Of a DNA stretch of 64,000 nucleotides, positions 58,340 to 64,000 are shown piece after piece. The DNA lies in contig NC_018227.2 of assembly GCF_000304355.2 (NCBI RefSeq), positions 248,001 through 312,000 of the forward strand, given 5' to 3'. Under the pieces are notes generated by a model. That model did not search any database, was not told the DNA's origin, and saw only the letters and a list, made by a program, of their open reading frames with translations. Position 1 is the first letter of the stretch. Every line of letters begins with the position of its first letter. This stretch comes from Methanoculleus bourgensis MS2 (GTDB lineage Archaea > Halobacteriota > Methanomicrobia > Methanomicrobiales > Methanoculleaceae). The translations under genes and the position numbers were made by a program.

Positions 58340-58903
58340 ATGAAGACCGAGAAGAAAGAGGAGAACGCGGTAATCATCGATATACTCCCTATGGGGTATG
58401 CGAATGATCCGCGTCCGGTTTATAAGCGTGAACCGGTTGTGCTCGCCGTGGGGGTTGACCAATTCAAGTTGCTTGAGCTCATCCCGAAGGCGGGTGCCGA
58501 TATCCAGATCCATGACCGCGTCTACATCGGTGATGGGGAGCGGGATACGATCGAACGGGTCAAGCGGCGGATCAGCTACGATGACCTGACGGCGACGGCA
58601 AAACTGGAACTCCCGTTTGTGGTCGAGCAGATCGTCCTTGAGAACGAGAGGCGGTTCGTCGACTTCTTCAATAAGTCTCTCCCGATCACGCCGAAGTTCC
58701 ATATGCTCCACCTGCTCCCCGGCATCGGGAAGAAACTGATGTGGGAAGTGATCGAGCAGCGGGAGAAGAAGCCGTTTGAGAGTTTTGAGGATATCTCCCG
58801 GCGGATCAAGTCGATACCGCACCCGGAACGTATGATCATCAGCCGGGTCCTGCGCGAGATCGAGGACCCGAACGAGAAGTACCATATCTTTACACTGAAA
58901 TGA
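58340..58903 (+). CDS. DUF655 family RNA/DNA-binding-like protein
   Basis: A 187-residue DUF655 protein. It has a beta-rich first half (IDILPMGYANDPRPVYKREP; DRVYIGDGERDTIERVKRRI) and a helix-hairpin-helix-like second half (MLHLLPGIGKKLMWEVIEQR then PFESFEDISRRI). This fits nucleic-acid binding. It is nearly always next to ksgA in archaea, so a role in rRNA maturation is plausible. The stop overlaps the ksgA ATG by 4 bases. Confidence 0.92.
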   Translation: MKTEKKEENAVIIDILPMGYANDPRPVYKREPVVLAVGVDQFKLLELIPKAGADIQIHDRVYIGDGERDTIERVKRRISYDDLTATAKLELPFVVEQIVLENERRFVDFFNKSLPITPKFHMLHLLPGIGKKLMWEVIEQREKKPFESFEDISRRIKSIPHPERMIISRVLREIEDPNEKYHIFTLK

Positions 58904-59700
58904 GTGCTCCGAGGGATCAGCACTTTCTCGTCGACCAGAGGGCCGTCGAGAAGATCGCCGGTTTTGTTGATGTTTCCGGCCGGAGGGTGCTCGAGATCGG
59001 GCCCGGTGAAGGGGTCCTCACCCGCGCTCTCCTCGACCGGGGTGCGACAGTCGTTGCGGTAGAGGTCGATCCGGCTCTTGTGGAAGAACTTGAGTTCCTG
59101 TTTGCCGACGAGATTGCGGAAGGGTGTCTTCAGCTGGTTCCGGGCGATGCGACGAAGGTGGACTTCCCGCCGTTTGATATCGTCGTCGCAAACCTCCCCT
59201 ACTCTGCCTCTTCAAAGATCACGTTCCGGCTGCTTGAGTCCGGGTTTGAGGTCGCGGTCCTGATGTACCAGAAGGAGTTTGCCCGGCGGATGATAGCGCG
59301 CCCCGGGAAGCCCGGCGTCGGGCGGCTCTCGGTGATGGTGCAGACCTATGCTTCGGTAAAACCGCTGCTCGAACTCTCGCCGAACTCCTTCCGCCCAAAA
59401 CCCCAGGTCCGCTCCTGGGTGGTCAGGATCACGCCGCACGAACCGCCGTATCCGCTTGCGGACCGGGGAGTCTACGCGGATGTGGTCAGGGTGCTCTTCT
59501 CCTACCGGAGGAAGACTGTCAGGAAGGCGCTCCGGAGCGGCAAGGATGCTTTTGCGCCTGAAGCGATCGAGCGGGCGATCGCGGGCCTGCCTGACGACCT
59601 CCTGCAGCTGCGGCCCGAAGACCTGTCGCTTGAGGAGTTTGCGCTGATAGCAAACCGGATGAGCGGGTGCCTGCATGACGAGCTGCCGGCAAGAGGCTGA
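58900..59700 (+). CDS. rsmA: 16S rRNA dimethyladenosine transferase
   Basis: A 266-residue KsgA/Dim1 enzyme that dimethylates two adjacent adenines at the end of 16S rRNA. Motif I RVLEIGPGEGVLTRALLDRG, motif IV DIVVANLPYSASSKI, and the C-terminal cap with RVLFSYRRKTVRKALRSG are present. The SAM pocket is complete. It overlaps DUF655 (4 bases) and the next methyltransferase (26 bases). Confidence 0.96.
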   Translation: MSAPRDQHFLVDQRAVEKIAGFVDVSGRRVLEIGPGEGVLTRALLDRGATVVAVEVDPALVEELEFLFADEIAEGCLQLVPGDATKVDFPPFDIVVANLPYSASSKITFRLLESGFEVAVLMYQKEFARRMIARPGKPGVGRLSVMVQTYASVKPLLELSPNSFRPKPQVRSWVVRITPHEPPYPLADRGVYADVVRVLFSYRRKTVRKALRSGKDAFAPEAIERAIAGLPDDLLQLRPEDLSLEEFALIANRMSGCLHDELPARG

Positions 59701-60268
59701 CGCGGCCCCGGACCAGGTCTATCCTCCTGCCGAGGATTCGCATCTCCTTCTTCGTGCGGCGCTCCGGGAGATCCGGCCGCCCGACCGGGTGCTTGAGGTC
59801 GGGACCGGGAGCGGCTACGTTGCGGCCTCCGTTCTGGGCCGGGCGGCGAGTGTGGTCGCGACCGACATCAACCCCTACGCGGTGGAGTCCGCCCGTGCCC
59901 GCGGCGTAGCGACGGTCCGAACCGATCTCTTTGCGGGGTTGTCGGGCCCCTTCGACCTTGTCCTCTTTAACCCCCCTTACCTGCCGACACTTCCCGAAGA
60001 GCGGATCGACGACTGGCTGGAGTACGCCCTCGATGGCGGTCCCACGGGGAGAGCGGTGATTGAGCGGTTCGTCGCGGACGTTGGACGGGTGCTCGCGCCG
60101 TTCGGGCGGGTCCTGCTGCTCGTCTCGTCCCTGACCGGGCCTGACGCGGTGCGGGAACTCTTTGCCGGTCAGGGGTTCGTCTCGTTCATCGTCGATTCAG
60201 AGCCGCTTGAGGACGAGACCCTCTATGTGCTCAGGGCGATGCGGGACCTCTGCCGGGCGGGGGCGTGA
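59675..60268 (+). CDS. HemK2/Mtq2-like class I methyltransferase
   Basis: A 197-residue methyltransferase. PPAEDSHLLLRAA, VLEVGTGSGYVAA (SAM motif I), VVATDINPYAVESAR and LVLFNPPYLP (NPPY, motif IV) fit the HemK2/Mtq2 group that methylates a Gln in release factor aRF1. It starts inside rsmA by 26 bases, so it is translationally coupled. It is the last gene of the long run; a gap of 170 bases follows. Confidence 0.93.
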   Translation: MTSCRQEADAAPDQVYPPAEDSHLLLRAALREIRPPDRVLEVGTGSGYVAASVLGRAASVVATDINPYAVESARARGVATVRTDLFAGLSGPFDLVLFNPPYLPTLPEERIDDWLEYALDGGPTGRAVIERFVADVGRVLAPFGRVLLLVSSLTGPDAVRELFAGQGFVSFIVDSEPLEDETLYVLRAMRDLCRAGA

Positions 60269-60414
60269 GCGGCCCCGGTTTCTTCCCGATCCTGCTGAAC
60301 ATCTCCCCCTCCCGGGTGTTCCCAATGGCCCGAATTGAGGCGGAATTGGTCTTATTTTTGTTTTTATTGGAGGATTGAGCTTTAAATGGGCAGTCAAACT
60401 TTATCACCTATCAC

Positions 60415-60427
60415 CTCATATAATACG
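60415..60427 (+). promoter_or_regulatory. TATA box of the MATE gene
   Basis: TCATATAATACGT centred about 20 nt before the ATG at 60441, in an AT-rich spacer after the translation run. Either a very short leader or a leaderless message is implied. Confidence 0.5.
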
Positions 60428-60440
60428 TGATAACTTGACG

Positions 60441-61832
60441 ATGCAGTATTCGAATAACTTCCTCACCGAGGGATCAGTCGGAAAAGGCCTCTGGATAGTG
60501 GCACTCCCGATCATTATCAGTAACTTCCTCGCGAGTATCCTGGAGGTGGTGGATATGTACTTCATCGGCAAGCTTGGTGATATCCCGATCGCCGGCGGAG
60601 CGATGAGCATATCCATCATAATAGTGCTTACCACCGTGATCTTCGGGACCGTGACGGCAACTGCTGCGTTTGTATCGCGAGCGTACGGATCAGAGCGGTT
60701 TGATCGCATCCCGGTGATCCTTTCGCATTCGCTTTATTTGGCACTCGCCTTCTCGGTGGTTCTTGCGGTCATCGGTATGTTCTGGTCGCAGGACCTCCTC
60801 CTGCTCCTGGGAGCTGACCCCGAGGTTGCAATGGTAGGGGCACGCTTTCTCTCCCCGATGCTGATAGGAATGTTTGTGTTCGTCACTCTGATGATCCTGA
60901 CAACCGTCTTCCAGAGCACGGGGGATTCCAGGACACCGATGTTTGTGATGATCGTAGTGAATATCGTAAACATTATCCTGAACCCAACACTGATCATGGG
61001 CCTTGGCGGTTTCCCGGCATTCGGAATAGCCGGATCTGCATATGCGTCCCTTGCGTCGCGTACGACCGGCGTGCTGCTTCTGATCGGGGTGATGTATCTC
61101 CTGCCGTCCAGGAAGAACGGACCGGTCAGATTCCCGAAGGAATGGGTGTTTGAACCGCGGCTAATTAAGGATATCATGAAGGTCATGATACCATCGGCGG
61201 TACAGAGCGGGGTCAGGAGTTTTGCGTTCCTGGGGATGACAGCGATCGTAGCACTATACGGCACGGCAGCGGTGGCAGCATACGGTATCTGCCAGCGCCT
61301 GGATATGTTGGGCCTGGTGTTCGTGATGGGGGTTTGCACGGGAGTCGCGGTGATGGTCGGGCAGAACCTGGGAGCGGGAAAAGTAGCGAGGGCGGAGAAA
61401 GTAGTCAGGATTGCGATGATCGTGAATGCGTCATTTATGGCGGTTGTAGGTATCCTGTACCTGCTGTTTGCGAAGCACCTCCTGGCGTTCTTCGGCGCGA
61501 CAGGTGAGTCGCTTGCAGGCGGCATCCTGTTTATGCGGATAATCCCCATGTCGTATTTTGTGATAGCTATGGCGATGACGATGGGATTTGCGATGAATGG
61601 TGCGGGGATGACGAGACCCGGCATGTACGCGGCGATCACGGGGCAGCTGATCGTGCAGGTGGGTCTTGCGGCGATCTTTGTGGCGATGGACCTGCCACTG
61701 CAGTCCATCTGGTTCGCGGTAGTCTGCGGCACAGTAGTGGTGTTCCTGTGCGATCTGTTCTTCTACAGGCAGGGTACCTGGAAGACAAAGAAACTAGATC
61801 TCGGTGGAGAAATTAATCCAGAGAGTCTCTAA
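60441..61832 (+). CDS. MATE family efflux transporter
   Basis: A 463-residue membrane protein with about twelve hydrophobic helices in two related halves. First-half hallmarks are IVALPIIISNFLASILEVVD and MYFIGKLGD; second-half ones are IMKVMIPSAVQSGVRSFAFL and GICQRLDMLGLVFVMGVCTG. MATE proteins export drugs or metabolites with Na+ or H+. The substrate is not known. ATG 60441 is the first Met before the family's NFLTEGSVGKGLW start. T6 at 61838-61843 follows as a likely terminator. Confidence 0.94.
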   Translation: MQYSNNFLTEGSVGKGLWIVALPIIISNFLASILEVVDMYFIGKLGDIPIAGGAMSISIIIVLTTVIFGTVTATAAFVSRAYGSERFDRIPVILSHSLYLALAFSVVLAVIGMFWSQDLLLLLGADPEVAMVGARFLSPMLIGMFVFVTLMILTTVFQSTGDSRTPMFVMIVVNIVNIILNPTLIMGLGGFPAFGIAGSAYASLASRTTGVLLLIGVMYLLPSRKNGPVRFPKEWVFEPRLIKDIMKVMIPSAVQSGVRSFAFLGMTAIVALYGTAAVAAYGICQRLDMLGLVFVMGVCTGVAVMVGQNLGAGKVARAEKVVRIAMIVNASFMAVVGILYLLFAKHLLAFFGATGESLAGGILFMRIIPMSYFVIAMAMTMGFAMNGAGMTRPGMYAAITGQLIVQVGLAAIFVAMDLPLQSIWFAVVCGTVVVFLCDLFFYRQGTWKTKKLDLGGEINPESL

Positions 61833-61837
61833 CAATC

Positions 61838-61843
61838 TTTTTT
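61838..61843 (+). terminator. U-tract after the MATE gene
   Basis: Six T residues 6-11 nt after the stop codon, no strong stem. Confidence 0.4.
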
Positions 61844-61921
61844 CAACCAATGTCATACGGAGCCCCGGGTCCGCCGGGGGAGGTCACCCGCCACGGCCAT
61901 GGCCGTGTGTCCCCGTCACCA

Positions 61922-62791
61922 TCAGGCAACCGCGGTGACCGGGGTCTCCGCGGGCAGGCGGACATCGGCGAGCAGGCCGTCTATGGAGTCCACGTACTCC
62001 ACTCTGATGCCGTAGTTCTCCTCGATGTACTCTTTTGCGTCCACAGCAACAGGCCGCTGCCTTGCTATACTCAGTCCGCCGAGCGTTCGGGTCTCCTCGC
62101 GGTACTCAAACACCTGGTTGTTCTTCTCTGAGAGGAGCAGGAGCGTCTTTCCGCTTGCTGCAGCGGCCTCGGCCTTCACGAGGATTCCCCCGACCGGGCC
62201 GATCTCCCCGTTCTCATTGATGGTTCCGGTCACGGTCACGTTCTCGTTGAGCGAAAACCCCTCCAGTACCGAGAGGAGCAGCGTTGTCATCAGCGCCCCC
62301 GCGCTGGGGCCGTCGATCTCTGAGACCTCCTCCGGTCCGTGGATGCTGAAGATGATGTCGCTTGTCGAGAGGTTCACGTGGGAGCGGTTCTGCGCGACAG
62401 CGACTGCCTGATTCGCAGCGTCCTGGAAGACCACCCCCATCAGGGGCGTTGTCTGGACGAGCACCCGGCCCCGTCCGGGCACGACCTCGGCTGAGATGTC
62501 CACCATCGCGCCCTCCTCGGTCACCCTGTCCGGGGAAAAAGGACCGCCCCGGCCGGCCTCGATCTTCTGGAGGATGACCGGCGCCTGCATCGACGCCGTA
62601 CCTCCGGCCCCCGCTTCCTTCTCTGTCGGGAGAGGAGCCGGGGTCGTGATCGGGCATATATCATCTGCCGGAGGTTGGGAAAGAATCCGGGCCGGGTCCT
62701 CTCCCGGGACAAGGGCGACGACCAGGAGGAAGACGTTCATGACGAGCGATAGAATGAGCAGAGTCGCCAGGGTCTTCTCCCGCATGCGCAT
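61922..62791 (-). CDS. Membrane-anchored Lon-like S16 peptidase
   Basis: A 289-residue protein with one N-terminal TM (TLATLLILSLVMNVFLLVVA), a Pro/Thr-rich linker (about 38-65) and a Lon-type S16 protease domain outside or at the membrane. The Ser-Lys dyad is visible: Ser in EIDGPSAGALMTT and Lys in GPVGGILVKAEAAAASG. There is no AAA ATPase domain, unlike LonB, so it resembles secreted archaeal S16 proteins. The N-terminus has two candidate ATGs (62791, 62785). Confidence 0.88.
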   Translation of the reverse strand: MRMREKTLATLLILSLVMNVFLLVVALVPGEDPARILSQPPADDICPITTPAPLPTEKEAGAGGTASMQAPVILQKIEAGRGGPFSPDRVTEEGAMVDISAEVVPGRGRVLVQTTPLMGVVFQDAANQAVAVAQNRSHVNLSTSDIIFSIHGPEEVSEIDGPSAGALMTTLLLSVLEGFSLNENVTVTGTINENGEIGPVGGILVKAEAAAASGKTLLLLSEKNNQVFEYREETRTLGGLSIARQRPVAVDAKEYIEENYGIRVEYVDSIDGLLADVRLPAETPVTAVA

Positions 62792-63047
62792 ATGGTACCC
62801 GGACACCATTCATCCAGATATACCTTTCCGAAGATCGGTGCAGGAAGGCGCTATCCCCGGCTGCCTGGCTTGTTCTTCACCAGGGGTTTGGTCCGCCCCG
62901 ATAACCCCCACAGACTTCCATGCGAGGCAACCCGGGGTGCAGACGGCGTTCTGGTCGCACGTAAAGCCGTGAAGTATGGGATTATTCAAGACCTTGGAGC
63001 ACTCCGGACAGGCGGGGTAGCAGAAAAATAGGGGGTTGAGAGGCGAT
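62792..63047. other. Gene-free region between the S16 peptidase and a small hypothetical gene
   Basis: About 255 bases; open frames here (including one on the minus strand with several cysteines) show no confident family. No terminator or clear TATA box was identified. Confidence 0.3.
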
Positions 63048-63386
63048 CTATCTGGTAGGGCGTTTTTGGGAGGCTCCCTGTCGCCCGTCCTCTTCCTGAG
63101 AGACCTCAGTGGTCTCCGGGGAGAGAGCCGCTTCAGGGGATATGTCAAAGTACGATTCGATGATCGAATCATTCTCACGATCGTGATACTGCTTCCCTCC
63201 GTCCCTGGTTTTCATCCAGAGGCGGATCTGCTGGAGTAGTGTCACATAACTCATTCCTGTTGTCTTCAGCGGGGAGTCACCCGCTGACGTATGCCATTCT
63301 GATCCTCGAAGAATAAATCCATTATGATACGGCATTCTGCCGATATCGCCGTCAGGTTCTACGGTATTTAAAAAAGGGCGGTTCAT
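63048..63386 (-). CDS. Small hypothetical protein downstream of mutL
   Basis: A 112-residue protein from ATG 63386 (MNRPFLNTVEPDGDIGRMPY...). A GTG at 63422 would lengthen it by 12 residues and overlap the mutL stop as GTGA. It has a middle helix MSYVTLLQQIRLWMKTR and an acidic, Ser/Glu-rich tail. No family was recognised. It may be a short co-transcribed gene or an open frame by chance; a TATA-like CTAAAAATAAC just before ATG 63386 leaves both open. Confidence 0.4.
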   Translation of the reverse strand: MNRPFLNTVEPDGDIGRMPYHNGFILRGSEWHTSAGDSPLKTTGMSYVTLLQQIRLWMKTRDGGKQYHDRENDSIIESYFDISPEAALSPETTEVSQEEDGRQGASQKRPTR

Positions 63387-63418
63387 AGGGGTTATTTTTA
63401 GATCCCGACCCGGCTCCC

Positions 63419-64000
63419 TCACCCACGCCGGAACATCCCGTCGAGTTTCCGTTTATCGAACGCCACCACCGTCGGCCTCCCGTGCGGGCATGTCCAGGGG
63501 GTCTTCGTCCGGGCGAGCTGTGCGAGGAGACGTCTCTGCTGGTCGTGCGTGAGAAGGACGCCGGCCTTCACCGCGCCCCTGCAGGCGACGATGCAGGTGA
63601 CCGCCTCCCGCCGGTCGGGATTGGTGCGGGACGCTCCGGTGAGGAGGTCGGCGATCGTCTCCCTGACAACCCCGGGGTCCTCAAGTGCGCCGAGGGCGGC
63701 CGGCACCGCCCGGACGGCGAAGGTGTCCCGGCCGAACTCCTCGACCACGAACCCCTCCTCCGCCAGGACCGCCATTGCGTCGCGGAGCGCGGCAGACTCC
63801 CGCGGCGGGAGGGAGAGGACGGCAGGCATGATCAGTTCCTGGGTCTCGGGCGTTGCGTCGCGCCGTTCCACGACCTGGTCGTAGAGGATCCGTTCGTGGG
63901 CCGCGTGCTGGTCGATGAGATAGAGGGTCCCGTCGGCCCCTTCAGCCACGATATAGGTCGCCGCCACCTGTCCCACCGGCTTCATGGCGGGGAGGAGGTT
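63419..64000 (-). CDS. mutL: DNA mismatch repair protein MutL, C-terminal part
   Basis: The 5' end is beyond the window; 193 residues of the C-terminal dimerisation domain remain. The endonuclease-type motif is LIDQHAAHERILYD (the last acidic residue is Asp where Glu is typical). Further motifs are VACRGAVKAG and CPHGRP, with FRRG at the end, as in metal-dependent MutL endonucleases. MutL in archaea is of bacterial origin and usually next to mutS, which would be further upstream of this gene, past the window edge. Confidence 0.95.
   Translation of the reverse strand, partial: NLLPAMKPVGQVAATYIVAEGADGTLYLIDQHAAHERILYDQVVERRDATPETQELIMPAVLSLPPRESAALRDAMAVLAEEGFVVEEFGRDTFAVRAVPAALGALEDPGVVRETIADLLTGASRTNPDRREAVTCIVACRGAVKAGVLLTHDQQRRLLAQLARTKTPWTCPHGRPTVVAFDKRKLDGMFRRG

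Noticed and set aside
1-64000. CRISPR array or rRNA operon
   Set aside because: No regularly spaced direct repeats and no rRNA sequence were seen; the repeated blocks found are irregularly spaced and imperfect.

Overview
The window is archaeal chromosome, most likely from a Methanomicrobiales methanogen close to Methanoculleus. This rests on eukaryote-like ribosomal proteins (S19e, L18Ae, L21e, L31e, L39e), aIF1/aIF6, Rpb4-type RpoF, RNase P protein 4, prefoldin, Pus10/TrmY and PAC2, on AT-rich TATA boxes about 26-30 nt before starts, on tRNA genes without an encoded CCA, and on the high GC content. Several genes are bacterial in type (exonuclease VII, MutL, SpoIIE/RsbW/STAS, class II ribonucleotide reductase), as is common in this order. 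The species is an inference.

Layout. 0-5 kb: end of a glycosyltransferase, Hsp20, a ferritin-like protein, two DUF5320 mini-proteins around a 2[4Fe-4S] ferredoxin, and a solitary TrpF. 5-12 kb: tRNA-Phe, DHH phosphoesterase, MetRS, tRNA-Arg, a PAC2 chaperone pair and a DUF5611 protein. 12.1-13.8 kb: a gene-free block of dispersed repeats. 13.8-19.7 kb (minus): prepilin peptidase, hisI, PINA-type ATPase, leuS. 19.9-25 kb (plus): a Tad-like type IV pilus motor (ATPase plus two TadC proteins) led by an unrecognised overlapping gene. 25-32.5 kb: cobyric acid synthase divergent from B12-dependent ribonucleotide reductase, aIF1, a small regulator, a YkgJ-type cysteine-cluster pair and a frameshifted ClC channel. 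32.9-37 kb: nucleotidyltransferase, CBS-ParB-like protein, a second Hsp20, an FKBP-like protein. 37.3-42.6 kb: a partner-switching signalling locus. 43-49.6 kb: thioredoxin, zinc-finger protein, DUF371, exonuclease VII, sugar isomerase fold, CNNM/CorC transporter, purN. 49.7-60.3 kb: a long translation/secretion superoperon. 60.4-64 kb: MATE exporter, secreted Lon-like S16 protease, MutL C-terminus.

Two features stand out. The first is a compact STAS / SpoIIE phosphatase / RsbW-like kinase / STAS-fusion operon, convergent with a metallo-beta-lactamase protein carrying what looks like a decayed GHKL ATPase domain. It is a complete Rsb-like switch in a domain of life without sigma factors, so its output must be something else. 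The second is a family of non-coding elements with inverted ends (consensus TAGTGGANCATTTCA), in tandem at 12.4-13.5 kb and at 34.1-34.8 kb. In the latter copy, the TAG at each terminus is the stop codon of each flanking convergent gene, and a second repeat family is nested inside.

The genes work together in recognisable sets. B12 synthesis stands beside a B12-dependent enzyme. Pus10 makes Psi54, which TrmY then methylates. FtsY and SRP54 are adjacent to the ribosomal proteins, and the prepilin peptidase is divergent from the pilus motor.
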